Shown in pieces: positions 1-9,165 of a DNA stretch of 64,000 nucleotides. Position 1 is the stretch's first letter; each line of letters opens with the position of its first letter. Both the position numbers and the translations under genes were made by a program. The notes under the pieces are model-generated. The model was not told the origin of the DNA. It was given only the letters and a program-made list of their open reading frames with translations, and did not search any database. The DNA lies in assembly GCF_030812775.1 (NCBI RefSeq), contig NZ_JAUSTI010000014.1, forward strand, positions 62,001-126,000. Direction: 5' to 3'. Origin of the DNA: Paenibacillus tundrae. Lineage in GTDB: Bacteria > Bacillota > Bacilli > Paenibacillales > Paenibacillaceae.

Positions 1-382
1 CTTTTTTATTCATGTTCCGTTAGACAACTCCTATAATAAAATGATTTTTATCTATCCGCAGCTCCCATATGCTAGACATGAATGCTGCCTTTGAAGTCTT
101 CCACCTATGCTAGATTGCGATCGGGGCGCAGGTATGGAGTAGCTACATATAACTGTGCTTGCTCTCCATTTTTGTACGCTCAGTGAAAAATTATATCATA
201 TAATGATGCGGATGAATGAGAATCAATCTGTGGCATTTTACCTTATTATCACCAAATGACGTGAGCATACAAATCGGAGCAAATAGTAACCTTTTTATAC
301 CTACATATCTTGTAATGAACGTAGAAACTTCACATATCATCTGGTAGACTTATTAAGATTACATACCAATGGAGGAAATATT
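1..382. other. intergenic left edge, no gene seen
   Basis: AT-rich sequence upstream of the first lipoprotein gene. I see no open frame with a ribosome-binding site, no convincing hairpin terminator and no clear sigma-A promoter pair. It presumably holds the promoter of the gene starting at 383. Confidence 0.4.
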
Positions 383-985
383 GTGAAGAAATTAATACTC
401 GTTTTATCAGCCTTTATTGTAGTTTCCGTGTTGAGTGCGTGCAATGCAACGACAAAGGCAAGAGAGACTGCACCAGCAAGTACTGAAAGTACAGAAGATA
501 TAGAAAGTACAGCAGCAACTGAAGCAGAAAATACGGATGTGGCAAAAGAGGAAGTATCTACGACCAGTGCCGTCGAACAGTCGGAACAGAATGATCAGAT
601 AGAACAGGCTTCTGTAGATTGGAAATCAAAAGTGAACGAGTTGGCTGACAGCAATCTGTCACCTACAGCCAAAGCGGAAGCTACCGAAAAGCTTGCTCGG
701 GAGTACAAGCCTACAACAGATGAACTCGAAGAATTTAAGTACCATGTCCTTCAGGAGTTTATTAGTTTTAAATATCTCGAAGACGGCTCGAATGCAGAGT
801 ACATGTTAAACAATTTATTTCAAGCCATTGTGTTAGAACATCACGATGTTTCTGTTGTAAGGGACTTCGCTCTTGCCTTCTATCACAACACTAAGAATGT
901 GTTTACAGGGGCAGAAGCAGTAGATAGCGATAGTGTGAAGGCTTACGAAGAACTACTCTTCAAAGCCATTAATGATGGTAGATAG
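383..985 (+). CDS. putative lipoprotein, function unknown
   Basis: A 200-residue protein that should be exported and lipid-anchored on the outer face of the membrane. The N-terminus has two lysines, a hydrophobic core and a lipobox LSAC with the lipidated Cys at residue 20. Residues about 21-78 are a Thr/Ser/Glu/Ala/Gln-rich linker typical of surface lipoproteins. The rest looks like a small helical domain that I do not recognise. The start is GTG, set by GGAGG seven bases upstream. The next gene begins about 80 bp downstream in the same direction, so the two may be co-transcribed. Lipoprotein nature is well supported; no function can be assigned. Confidence 0.8.
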   Translation: MKKLILVLSAFIVVSVLSACNATTKARETAPASTESTEDIESTAATEAENTDVAKEEVSTTSAVEQSEQNDQIEQASVDWKSKVNELADSNLSPTAKAEATEKLAREYKPTTDELEEFKYHVLQEFISFKYLEDGSNAEYMLNNLFQAIVLEHHDVSVVRDFALAFYHNTKNVFTGAEAVDSDSVKAYEELLFKAINDGR

Positions 986-1066
986 TTCCTTCAAGTGAAA
1001 ATAAACTCATGTTAACCACAAAATATATCAGCCTAAACTCAGCCTTAATAACATGGAGGTAGCCCG

Positions 1067-1609
1067 ATGGATATATTCCAGTATTTAGATGAACTACAAG
1101 TAGATTTAAGTGGTACGCACCTTGAAGAAATTGAAGAAAAATATTTTCGTATTTGTTCCAAGTTAGCTGGAGTGGATCGAGCCCTTGCAATTAAACAAGT
1201 AAACTTAAATGAGTATGTGCATGATCTTAAATCTGGCCTTCATCAATCTATTACATTGGCTCAGCAACAATCGGCCAAAGCAATCTACTTTGAATATGAT
1301 TTAGATAACAACTGGGATAGCACTTTTTATATTTGTGAGCAATACAGTAGACTTGAGGATCATGATGATGATTGGGCTAGTGATTGGCTTGAGGATCTAG
1401 AAGGTCCTTCTTTAGAAGCGTTTGCTGACATTTATGCGTTAGAAGGATTTGATGGTAATGAGACAGCTCTCGGTTCAACCATTTACTTAATCACTAGAAC
1501 TGTTGTATCTTATGCCAAAGCATATCAATCACTATCTGGTGGAAGTTCACTCGCAGTTTGTATTGCATTTCATGATCAAGATCCTATCCTTAGAATGAAG
1601 AAATTGTGA
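1067..1609 (+). CDS. hypothetical acidic protein
   Basis: A 180-residue soluble protein with no signal peptide or membrane segment. GGAGGT lies six bases before the ATG. It has a strongly acidic stretch around residues 103-120 (HDDDWASDWLEDLEG) and a hydrophobic C-terminal half. I do not recognise the family. Size, acidity and the preceding secreted lipoprotein would fit an immunity-like or cytoplasmic partner protein, but that is only inference. A rho-independent terminator follows 40 bp after the stop. Confidence 0.75.
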   Translation: MDIFQYLDELQVDLSGTHLEEIEEKYFRICSKLAGVDRALAIKQVNLNEYVHDLKSGLHQSITLAQQQSAKAIYFEYDLDNNWDSTFYICEQYSRLEDHDDDWASDWLEDLEGPSLEAFADIYALEGFDGNETALGSTIYLITRTVVSYAKAYQSLSGGSSLAVCIAFHDQDPILRMKKL

Positions 1610-1647
1610 TAGTATACGTAATTATGGTGTGCACCTAGTAGAATAGG

Positions 1648-1680
1648 AAAACCGCTCCTTTATAGGTAGCGGTTTTCTTC
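1648..1680 (+). terminator. rho-independent terminator
   Basis: Arms AAAACCGCT and AGCGGTTTT form a perfect 9-bp stem, followed by TTTTC. It closes the two-gene + strand unit. Confidence 0.85.
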
Positions 1681-1693
1681 ATCCAATCTCGTA

Positions 1694-2401
1694 CTAACAC
1701 CTTACATATTTGCGCTTAAAACCTATCCGCCCTTGATCCACGGCCTTCTGAATGTTCTCAGAAGCTTGTATTAGCTTGCTCTTAGGCTTGTCCTTGTTCA
1801 CTTCAACAGGGCCAACCATCTTAGCCGTCTCCACGGCCTGATCATGTAGAGGTTGATAGGATGTCGCTACAGTATATATGAAGTTATTCATAGAAAATTT
1901 TGTTCGTTCCGGCGAATCATGAATCGTGTCCTTCACCTGTTCCAGCATGGCTTCTAGCTTATCTGAGGAGAACTCACCATCCTTCCGGCTTCCGAGCAAC
2001 CAACAGTAACAGCTCCAGCCTGCTGACATCTTCAGCTCATCCCCACTCGCAATCCAAGCATCGGCAACCTCTTGAGCAATATCCGTCTCCGCGAGTGTGA
2101 CCGCTACGATATAATCAGAAATCATGTAGAAATATGCCGTTTCCATCCAACGCTCAAAATCCGCTGCAGTCATCGCTTTGGGGTCAGCAATAACGCCAGC
2201 AAAATACATCGCATCATAATTGCCCGTAGCATAGAGTTGATCGGCAAGTGCCTGGTCTTTCTTAATCTTGCGGGACATCGGCTTCATCGCACCAGTAGCA
2301 ACACCAAAAAGTGGCTCGTGCGCACCATTAGACATATATATTTTTTTCGTCCGTTCCTTACCCAAGGATTCAAGCTCCTGCATCACTTCTTCCAGATTCA
2401 T
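1694..2401 (-). CDS. DNA alkylation repair enzyme, AlkD-like
   Basis: A 235-residue all-helical protein resembling the AlkD-type DNA alkylation repair family (HEAT-like repeat glycosylases that excise N3- and N7-alkylated purines). The order fits: an N-terminal segment with the GVATGAMKPMSRKIKK stretch, a helical core with the conserved-looking WxETAYFYMISDY and AGWSCYCWLLGSRKD blocks, and a basic C-terminus (GFKRKYVRC). Assignment rests on overall sequence resemblance, and catalytic residues were not mapped. It is transcribed alone, converging on the preceding + strand pair. A second, structurally distinct alkylation-repair gene (AlkC type) lies at 43905-44990, so this genome region carries two alkylpurine glycosylase candidates. 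Confidence 0.75.
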   Translation of the reverse strand: MNLEEVMQELESLGKERTKKIYMSNGAHEPLFGVATGAMKPMSRKIKKDQALADQLYATGNYDAMYFAGVIADPKAMTAADFERWMETAYFYMISDYIVAVTLAETDIAQEVADAWIASGDELKMSAGWSCYCWLLGSRKDGEFSSDKLEAMLEQVKDTIHDSPERTKFSMNNFIYTVATSYQPLHDQAVETAKMVGPVEVNKDKPKSKLIQASENIQKAVDQGRIGFKRKYVRC

Positions 2402-2542
2402 TGGAGGATATGCCCCTTTCTATAGAAACAATATTGATCATTAATGAAATGAATAGACCTGTTTGTATTCTATCACAGTTGTTCTAACGTCATACATTCA
2501 GAAGAGGCATACGATATCAATTTTAATGCTCACGTACGCACC

Positions 2543-2580
2543 CAAAAAAAGCAAAAAGCCGCCTCTCTAGAAGAGCAGCG
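2543..2580 (-). terminator. terminator after hemY
   Basis: On the minus strand a GC-rich imperfect hairpin (GCTGCTC paired with GGCGGC through G-U pairs) runs into TTTTTGCTTTTTTT, a few bases after the hemY stop. Confidence 0.65.
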
Positions 2581-2589
2581 ACAATTGGA

Positions 2590-4101
2590 TTAAGCCATAT
2601 CTATTAATCTGGTTAACAACTTATTTGCCATAGCCTTGCCTTGGGATATACAATCCGGAACTCCAATTCCTCGGTATCCCCCACCACCAAGGTACACACC
2701 TGGCATAACCGTTGCCAATGCATCATCCAGATCCTGCATACGTTCCAGATGTCCCACCTTATATTGTGGCATCGCATCGGGAAGTCGGTTCACTTCCGTG
2801 AAGATCGGCTCGGCAGATATGCCCATCATCTCTTCCAGTTCACGGCGTACATGGTGCACCAGCTTCTCATCTGAGAGCTGATCATCATTCTCCTGGCCGT
2901 ATTTGCCCACGTAAGCTCGTAACAGAATATGACCTTCTGGAGCCGTATGTGCCCATTTGGAAGACGTCCAGGTGCAGGCGGTTACCGTACGTCCTTCTTT
3001 ACGAGGGACGACGAAGCCCGATGCTTCCAAGGAGATGCCCACATCCTGCTCGCGATAAGCAAGTACAACATTCATCACAGATGCATAGGGAATAGTTTGC
3101 AATAACTTGGATATAGACTCATCTGGCAATAACCTAGCTGCTACATGGGCTGGAGTAGCGATTACCATTGCGTCTGCATGAAGCTTCGTTCCATTATGCA
3201 AGTGAACAACATAACGTTCCCCTTCATGTGTGACACCTGATATTTCCGTATTCTTCATCATATTAATACTGGAGGATAACGACTTTTCGAGATGAGTTAC
3301 GACCTCTTCCAACCCTCCACGGGCACTTAGAAACATGCTTTTCTTCACCGTACTTGTACTACCACTACCATTACCACTTCCAGTTTTACTTGTACTTTTA
3401 TTTGTAGTTTTACTTGTCGTCTGGCTCGATTGCGTCGTCTGCTTCGGAGCCCTGCTCTTCCGCACACCAAGCATGCCTACAATTAAGCTCCGATGCTTTT
3501 GTTCGGTTTCTTGCAGCATCGGAAAGGTAGCCTGCACACTTAGAGCATCTGCATTGCCTGCATAGATTCCTGCCAACAGTGGCTCAGCAATCTGTTCCAG
3601 CACCTCATCTCCCAGACGTCTACGGAGCAGTTGTCCTAGAGACTCATCTTCCACATTCGACTTTCTTGGCAAAACAAGATCAGCAGCAGCTCGCACCTTC
3701 CCCCGTACAGATATCAGCTTGGTTGTAAGGAACGGTTTCCACTTCGTCGGTACGCCAAGCATAAAGCCATCCGGGATGGGATGCAGCTGATTCCGATAAG
3801 CAATGTAGCTGTGGGATATCCCAGGTCTTGTGCCAACAATGTCATCCCCGATGCCCAGCTCCTGCATCAGTTCAATGATGGAAGTTTTGCGGGCAAGAAA
3901 CGAGTCCGGCCCCCGTTCAATGACAAATCCATCCTTTTTCCCAGTATGCACATGTCCGCCGAACCGATCACTTTTCTCCACCAACACGATCTCTGCTTCG
4001 ATCGCGTGCGCCCTGCACAACTGCTCTACATAATAAGCTGTACTGAGTCCCGTGATTCCTCCTCCAGCAATAACGATTTGCTTCCTGCGTTGTTTATCCA
4101 T
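2590..4101 (-). CDS. hemY: protoporphyrinogen/coproporphyrinogen III oxidase (HemY/CgoX)
   Basis: An FAD-dependent, oxygen-using enzyme of heme synthesis. In Gram-positives this family normally oxidises coproporphyrinogen III to coproporphyrin III. The 503-residue protein opens with the dinucleotide-binding motif VIAGGGITGLS near residue 10. It contains the family blocks SDRFGGHVHT, VIERGPDSFLARK and EPLLAGIYAGNA, and ends with VYLGGGGYRGIGVPDC. I chose the ATG at 4101. The longer open frame overlaps the upstream radical-SAM gene, while this start sits 19 bp after that gene's stop. Oddity: residues about 217-252 are a Ser/Thr/Lys/Gly/Gln low-complexity insertion in the middle of the enzyme. 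It is co-transcribed with the radical-SAM gene. Confidence 0.93.
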   Translation of the reverse strand: MDKQRRKQIVIAGGGITGLSTAYYVEQLCRAHAIEAEIVLVEKSDRFGGHVHTGKKDGFVIERGPDSFLARKTSIIELMQELGIGDDIVGTRPGISHSYIAYRNQLHPIPDGFMLGVPTKWKPFLTTKLISVRGKVRAAADLVLPRKSNVEDESLGQLLRRRLGDEVLEQIAEPLLAGIYAGNADALSVQATFPMLQETEQKHRSLIVGMLGVRKSRAPKQTTQSSQTTSKTTNKSTSKTGSGNGSGSTSTVKKSMFLSARGGLEEVVTHLEKSLSSSINMMKNTEISGVTHEGERYVVHLHNGTKLHADAMVIATPAHVAARLLPDESISKLLQTIPYASVMNVVLAYREQDVGISLEASGFVVPRKEGRTVTACTWTSSKWAHTAPEGHILLRAYVGKYGQENDDQLSDEKLVHHVRRELEEMMGISAEPIFTEVNRLPDAMPQYKVGHLERMQDLDDALATVMPGVYLGGGGYRGIGVPDCISQGKAMANKLLTRLIDMA

Positions 4102-4120
4102 TTCACACTTCCCACCAATA

Positions 4121-5233
4121 TTATGTTTGTCGCAGCGCAGACGGAATATAGGCACACGCTGTATCACTCGCCATATAATCTCCCGTAAGCGCATACGCTC
4201 TTGCCCTTGATCCACCGCACATGGTTTTAAATTCACAGACACCGCATTTGCCCTGTAATTGAGACTTGTCTCGCAACGTCTGCATTACTGGAGAATTCCT
4301 GTACACATCAATAATTGATTGCTCCTTCACATTGCCGCACACAACAGGCAGAAATCCGCTAGGATACACATCGCCGGTGTGACTGATAAATACAAACCCG
4401 TCACCATCATTCACACTTTGAGGTGCACGCCCCAGCATGTCCACCCGTTTCAATGGGGCACTCCCCGTCTCCATTCCCGCTGTCCGGCGCTCCTGCATCA
4501 TCACTCGCCGATAGTGCGGTGCTTCCGTCGATTTCACACCGTAAGGCATCTCTTGCGCAATACGTACCATCCACTTCATGACCTTTTCATGCTCTTCTGG
4601 GCTAATCATATCCTTCTCTTGGGCTCTCCCTGTCGGGATCAGGAAAAATAAACTCCACAGAACCACGCCCATCTCCTTCACCTTGCGGCTAATCGCCTGC
4701 AAATCGTGCAGGTTGTATCGGGAAACAGTGGTATTCACTTGAATCGGAATGTCGGCTTCTTGCAGATACTGGATTCCCTTCATCGTCATATCGTAAGAAC
4801 CCTTCGTTCCGCGAAAATGGTCATGGATCTCCGCTGTCGAACCGTCCAGGCTGAATGCCCAGCGGGATAAACCCACTTCTTTGGCTTTTGTTATTGCAGC
4901 ACGCGTCACCTTGGGTGTAGCACTTGGTGTCATGGAGACAGGAAGCTGCTTCTCCTTAATGGCGTACTCTGCCAACTCAAATAAATCCGGTCGCATTAAC
5001 GGATCACCACCCGTAAACACAAATAACGGCTGCTCTTCCATTGCCGCGATGTCATCGATCAATTTTTTCCCCTGTTCTGTTGTCAGCTGCCTTGGGTCTG
5101 CTCTATACTGGGCTTCCGCACGGCAATGAAGACATTTCAGAGCACACGCTCGTGTGACCTCCCAGATCACAATGAACGGATATTTAGCATAATCTCGCGG
5201 TTTTATCTGAGGCATCATTTGAGGTTTCATCAT
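4121..5233 (-). CDS. radical SAM/SPASM protein, heme-synthase (AhbD/NirJ)-like group
   Basis: A 370-residue radical S-adenosylmethionine enzyme. The 4Fe-4S motif CxxxCxxC is Cys30, Cys34 and Cys37 (CALKCLHC), followed by the GGDPLMRPD SAM-binding block. A SPASM-type C-terminal cluster is present with Cys330, Cys333, Cys339 and Cys360. The overall layout is that of NirJ/AhbC/AhbD-type tetrapyrrole enzymes and the related Bacillus radical-SAM family TIGR04053 (from memory). It is first in a two-gene unit with hemY, 19 bp apart, which argues for a heme-related reaction. The exact substrate is not shown by the sequence. The start has a strong GGAGGAG SD site. A promoter with an FNR/CRP-like box lies directly upstream. 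Confidence 0.85.
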   Translation of the reverse strand: MMKPQMMPQIKPRDYAKYPFIVIWEVTRACALKCLHCRAEAQYRADPRQLTTEQGKKLIDDIAAMEEQPLFVFTGGDPLMRPDLFELAEYAIKEKQLPVSMTPSATPKVTRAAITKAKEVGLSRWAFSLDGSTAEIHDHFRGTKGSYDMTMKGIQYLQEADIPIQVNTTVSRYNLHDLQAISRKVKEMGVVLWSLFFLIPTGRAQEKDMISPEEHEKVMKWMVRIAQEMPYGVKSTEAPHYRRVMMQERRTAGMETGSAPLKRVDMLGRAPQSVNDGDGFVFISHTGDVYPSGFLPVVCGNVKEQSIIDVYRNSPVMQTLRDKSQLQGKCGVCEFKTMCGGSRARAYALTGDYMASDTACAYIPSALRQT

Positions 5234-5262
5234 CCATTCTCCTCCTCATACACATTCCATTA

Positions 5263-5305
5263 ATTTTAAAGTAGCTGGAATAGCATGAAAGTGAGATGAA
5301 TCACA
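5263..5305 (-). promoter_or_regulatory. putative class II FNR/CRP promoter of the radical SAM-hemY unit
   Basis: Minus strand 5305-5290 reads TGTGA TTCATC TCACT, one mismatch from TGTGA-N6-TCACA. The hexamer TAAAAT at 5268-5263 falls exactly at -12 to -7 if the box is centred at -41.5, with the start near 5256. That leaves a 23-nt leader containing the SD site. The geometry matches activator-dependent FNR promoters; function is inferred. Confidence 0.55.
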
Positions 5306-5352
5306 ATTATGTATTTGTCCTAGATCGCCTGCTCACTTGTATGAAAATAAAT

Positions 5353-5393
5353 CAAAAAAACCGGACTCACCGCCGTATGGAGGTAAGACCGGT
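5353..5393 (-). terminator. rho-independent terminator after the HEAT gene
   Basis: On the minus strand an 11-bp stem with one mismatch (CCGGTCTTACC with GGTGAGTCCGG) is followed by TTTTTTTGA. Confidence 0.85.
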
Positions 5394-5461
5394 CTTTGAT
5401 TATTTATATTCATGTAACTTCGAACTGAAGTTATAAACACTAGCGAATTCAAATCGTGTTT

Positions 5462-8400
5462 TTATTCAACAACAGTCCACAGATCCAATGCCATCATGCG
5501 GATCATCTCATGTTCATGATTTCGATAAGTCCTTAACCGATCGGCAGAAGCCTCGTTCCATAATAGAGCCTTACCGGCAATCTTCAACAGCGAAAGACCT
5601 ATATATGAGGAAGCGATCTGCGGCTGAGCGTTCAACCGATCCACGAGTTCAAGCAGCCCCTCTGGTTTCCAGTAACCTACGCTGCCATTGACGACCCGGG
5701 CGATCTGATGATAGGCAAAGTCGAGCAAATAAGGCTGTCCATCTACCATCGGAATAACAGCATTCAAACTAGCGACCGCTCCTTCTGTATTGCTCCAATC
5801 CGTCATAGCTAATTGCAACTTAATTATAGAAGGTTTCATCGTATCTTGAGACTGGAGACATTCAATTAAGCCTTCATATAAAGGAACAAGTAACCGCCTA
5901 ACAGGGCGAGGCAATGAGGCAAGTTTATCAATTAAGGCGAGCAAACGCTGCCGGTGTGGCAGATCTCGCTCAGTTCCGGCATTCCAATCAGCGGTCGTTG
6001 CAGTATCAGCCAATTGTCTGCACAAGGCGATGACCTGTTCATTCGTTTGGCCATCATGACAAGTTGCAATGAGTGTATCACGTGCCGCCTTCCAACGTGT
6101 GCCATCTTGCAGATCCCCGAGTGCTCTGCTCGCGCAAGCCGCAATCACATCTTCGTTCCCGTTCACCCACTGGGTCATTGCTCGGAAAGCTTCTTTTGCT
6201 ACGGTCGAATCCGTGTGACCTGCAATCTCTGTAATCCACTGCAAATACCGCGGACGCGCGGACGCGGGAAGATCACCCGGCTGCTGATTCAGCAAACTCC
6301 TTGCGATGTCCCGCTGTGGAGACGAAGCCATCGTGCTCATCATCCCCCAGCTACGTTCTTCGTCAAGACACTGTCTTGCTGCATGCCCTATGGCAATAAT
6401 CACGTCTTTGTGCGTATTCGGTTTCTCGTATTCCCGAACGAGCAGTGACATGCTCTCACTCGTTTTATAAGCGCCCAGAAGTCGAATTGCTTCTTTTCTA
6501 ACCGTAACTTTCAGCTTCTCCCGGTTTAATAATTCGGAGAGAATGGACGTTAACAACAAAGGACTTACTCTGCGTGCGCATCTAGGAATGGAATACATCG
6601 CAACACGTGCTCGGTCTCCCTCTAGGTTGTCTAACAAAATAGGGAGTGCTTTCTCCGGCTCTTCCAGTAGCGAATACGCATGGAGCGCTGCCTCAACGAC
6701 GTGTACTTCTTTGTCCTGCAAGAGGACTTCCAGTTGGCCCGAAGCATAGTCGGGCATACTCGCAAGGTTTCTCATCGCCGATGCACGCTCATGGAAACTG
6801 CGCTTGGCATCTAATGCGACTCGCTCTAGCAAGGTAGCTAGTGCTTTCTGCTGACGTGGCAGCCAACGGTAAAAGCCATTATAGACTGGCACAAGATAGA
6901 TCGTTTTGCCCGATAGATGTTTTCCTTTAATAACTTTTCCTGAGATAAACGGATCGAGCCACTCTTGTCGTTTCAAATGCAGATGGTTGAACACCTCATA
7001 GAAAGCAATGAAGGACGGATCTCTGTCGAGCAGCTCTCTGACTCTCTCATCCCGCGTTTTATAAGAAGCTAGCCAGTGCCGAACAGCCTGTGCAGGGAAC
7101 TTTTGAGTTTTGACCAGTTGCTCTAACAGGTGTTGGAGCTTCGGCAATCGCTCTACAGCTTTACCGAACGCATCCGCCATCCGTAGGACTACATCGTCAT
7201 TTTCACGTTTGTTAGCTTCCGTGGCAAAAGCATAAATCTCATCAAACAAAATCTGAAGGGCATGATTCGGTATGCTATCCCAATCTTTGGCGAACAACAC
7301 AAACTGCCCATCCCGCATAACCATTCTCTCAAAAGTTCGCAAAGCGAATTTAAACAGCCTACTCTCTGGCTCCAGTACATGCTCCCTCAGTAAGTCAAAA
7401 GCCAATCTTTCCGTCACGTTCTTCGTTCCATATGAGGTATCTCGTGCTTCAACCACACTATCTATCAAGACTGTTAGATCCTCTATATGCTCCTCCTTGA
7501 ACATGTGCGCGGGACAGTTCGACAGTTCTGATATAACTGCAAATCGAACTGGATCTTGGTCGTTTTTGACTCGAATCAAGAAATGTAGTGTATCATCCAT
7601 ACCGCGCCGAGATAGAATTGTGCTCTGAATCAACCGCCTATAAGCTAGGGCACGCTCATCCGCATTAGATACTTGAACTGATCCCTCTAGCTCCGCTCTC
7701 ACATGTCCAATCAAACGCCTTGCTGTAATTTCAAGCGTCTGATACTGATCATCGCGAATCTCTCGGAGCTCCAGCATCCGCGCAGCTACCTTATCCCGTA
7801 ATTGGTGTGGCAACACATCTAACAATGAGGTAGGAAATACACGTGTTTTGCGCTCAGCTTCTGGATATGCGGCGTCAAACATCGCTTGACGAGATGATGG
7901 AGCGAGTGTATCCAGCACCTTAGCAACATGCACAGGCTGATCGGCAAGCAAGGTGACCAGTGTTGTCCACTGCGCTGTCGTAAACCACTTTCTTTTATTC
8001 AAAATACCTGCGGGCACCCCATGATTCAGAAGATACCCTCTTGCCTCTTCTCTTGTCAGCAGTTCAAATACACCCTCAGGGTTAGCCTGGATGAGCATAC
8101 CTAAATGCCGCTTAAGGACAGGATGAATCTCGTCCTTCGGTCCATACTTCAGGGCGCAATCTATAACGATAGCCGGTCTTGTAACACTAAGTTTCTCAAC
8201 GGCGGAAGAAAGTGTCCACCATACATATCCCTTTTCCCGATGCGTAGCCTTCTGCAGCTCATTTTCCAGATATTCAGCAACCAGATCCGGGAAACGTCTC
8301 GTTAACTTCCGCCAATTATGTACCGCATAACCTAAGTCGGAGAGCCGGCTACGAACCGTCTCCTCGCTGCATATAGACAATAACACAGCAGCCTCATGGG

Positions 8401-8833
8401 CTCCCCAGCGAGTATGCACAACCGGCAACAATCGCTCTGCCCAATCCTCTCTACCGATGTTCACAATGCTTTGCAACAAATGGCGACGGCAATGGTGCGA
8501 CATCGTTGTGATCTCGGATTCAATGGCATATTCGGGATCGGTGATAAGTTCCGGCAACAATCTAGCTGCCCGTCCCCTGACCCCTGCCTTAGGATGCTGC
8601 ATAGCGAACAGTACAGCCTGTGCATCCTTAGCGACTTGAGCGCCAGTCAGCGCTAAATGTGCCTCGTACGCGGTGCCGCTCTCCAGCAAGCTTATTAGTA
8701 ACGCTGAATAGCCCTTATCTTCTCGGTGCACACGCGCCAGTAGCGCCATTTGTTTCATCCTATTCGAATACCCTAGTGTGTCTAGCTCCTTCAAGAGCTG
8801 TCCTTGGTTTAGTGGTGTTGGATTAAGTGTCAT
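5462..8833 (-). CDS. giant HEAT-repeat protein
   Basis: A 1123-residue soluble, almost wholly helical protein built from degenerate HEAT/ARM-like helical pairs. Clear examples are HPKAGVRGRAARLLPEL, DKEVHVVEAALHAYSLLEE and LKVTVRKEAIRLLGAY. There is no signal peptide, membrane segment or recognisable catalytic motif. Such scaffolds usually bind proteins or nucleic acids; the partner cannot be told from sequence. I chose the ATG at 8833 because AAGGGAGAG lies just upstream. An in-frame ATG at 8875 would add 14 residues but has a poorly spaced SD. It forms its own transcription unit, with a terminator after the stop. A possible 18-codon leader frame overlaps the start. Confidence 0.85.
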   Translation of the reverse strand: MTLNPTPLNQGQLLKELDTLGYSNRMKQMALLARVHREDKGYSALLISLLESGTAYEAHLALTGAQVAKDAQAVLFAMQHPKAGVRGRAARLLPELITDPEYAIESEITTMSHHCRRHLLQSIVNIGREDWAERLLPVVHTRWGAHEAAVLLSICSEETVRSRLSDLGYAVHNWRKLTRRFPDLVAEYLENELQKATHREKGYVWWTLSSAVEKLSVTRPAIVIDCALKYGPKDEIHPVLKRHLGMLIQANPEGVFELLTREEARGYLLNHGVPAGILNKRKWFTTAQWTTLVTLLADQPVHVAKVLDTLAPSSRQAMFDAAYPEAERKTRVFPTSLLDVLPHQLRDKVAARMLELREIRDDQYQTLEITARRLIGHVRAELEGSVQVSNADERALAYRRLIQSTILSRRGMDDTLHFLIRVKNDQDPVRFAVISELSNCPAHMFKEEHIEDLTVLIDSVVEARDTSYGTKNVTERLAFDLLREHVLEPESRLFKFALRTFERMVMRDGQFVLFAKDWDSIPNHALQILFDEIYAFATEANKRENDDVVLRMADAFGKAVERLPKLQHLLEQLVKTQKFPAQAVRHWLASYKTRDERVRELLDRDPSFIAFYEVFNHLHLKRQEWLDPFISGKVIKGKHLSGKTIYLVPVYNGFYRWLPRQQKALATLLERVALDAKRSFHERASAMRNLASMPDYASGQLEVLLQDKEVHVVEAALHAYSLLEEPEKALPILLDNLEGDRARVAMYSIPRCARRVSPLLLTSILSELLNREKLKVTVRKEAIRLLGAYKTSESMSLLVREYEKPNTHKDVIIAIGHAARQCLDEERSWGMMSTMASSPQRDIARSLLNQQPGDLPASARPRYLQWITEIAGHTDSTVAKEAFRAMTQWVNGNEDVIAACASRALGDLQDGTRWKAARDTLIATCHDGQTNEQVIALCRQLADTATTADWNAGTERDLPHRQRLLALIDKLASLPRPVRRLLVPLYEGLIECLQSQDTMKPSIIKLQLAMTDWSNTEGAVASLNAVIPMVDGQPYLLDFAYHQIARVVNGSVGYWKPEGLLELVDRLNAQPQIASSYIGLSLLKIAGKALLWNEASADRLRTYRNHEHEMIRMMALDLWTVVE

Positions 8834-8879
8834 TGGTTCTGCTCTCCCTTCGTCTCCATGTAACCGTCTGAGCATTCAT
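8823..8879 (-). CDS. possible 18-residue leader ORF overlapping the HEAT gene start
   Basis: ATG at 8879, ten bases after AGGAG, opens MNAQTVTWRRRESRTNDT and stops at 8823. It therefore ends 11 bp inside the HEAT gene, whose ATG is at 8833. Translation of this frame would pass over the downstream SD, so coupling or attenuation of the large gene is possible. It could equally be chance; no homology can be judged at this length. Confidence 0.25.
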   Translation of the reverse strand: MNAQTVTWRRRESRTNDT

Positions 8880-8970
8880 ACAGAGATATCTCCTGTTTAA
8901 CTCCACAGAATACAAAATCTCTCAAATCATCATAATCATTAATACGCTTAACACCAGCTAAAGGTTTTGC

Positions 8971-9034
8971 AAAAAAATCCCACCATTCATCATCGTAGAG
9001 ATTTTTGCTTCTTCTACTGTGATTAATGGTGGGG
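8971..9034 (-). terminator. terminator after the ABC exporter operon
   Basis: Minus-strand arms CCCACCATTAAT and ATGAATGGTGGG (11 of 12 paired), with a loop of about 32 nt, are followed by ATTTTTTTGC. Confidence 0.7.
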
Positions 9035-9165
9035 GCATATCACATTAATTTCTATCTATTTTGCTACCCTTCTCCTGCATCAATTTTATGTGCTAAGCAT
9101 CAACACCAATTCCGGAATATCGTTGTTTTGCGTCAATTGTTTGTATACTCACTTTTGTCACTATG

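Noticed and set aside
3335..3565. Hydrophobic + strand frame (Leu/Val/Pro-rich)
   Set aside because: It is the antisense of the Ser/Thr low-complexity part of hemY, not a membrane protein gene.
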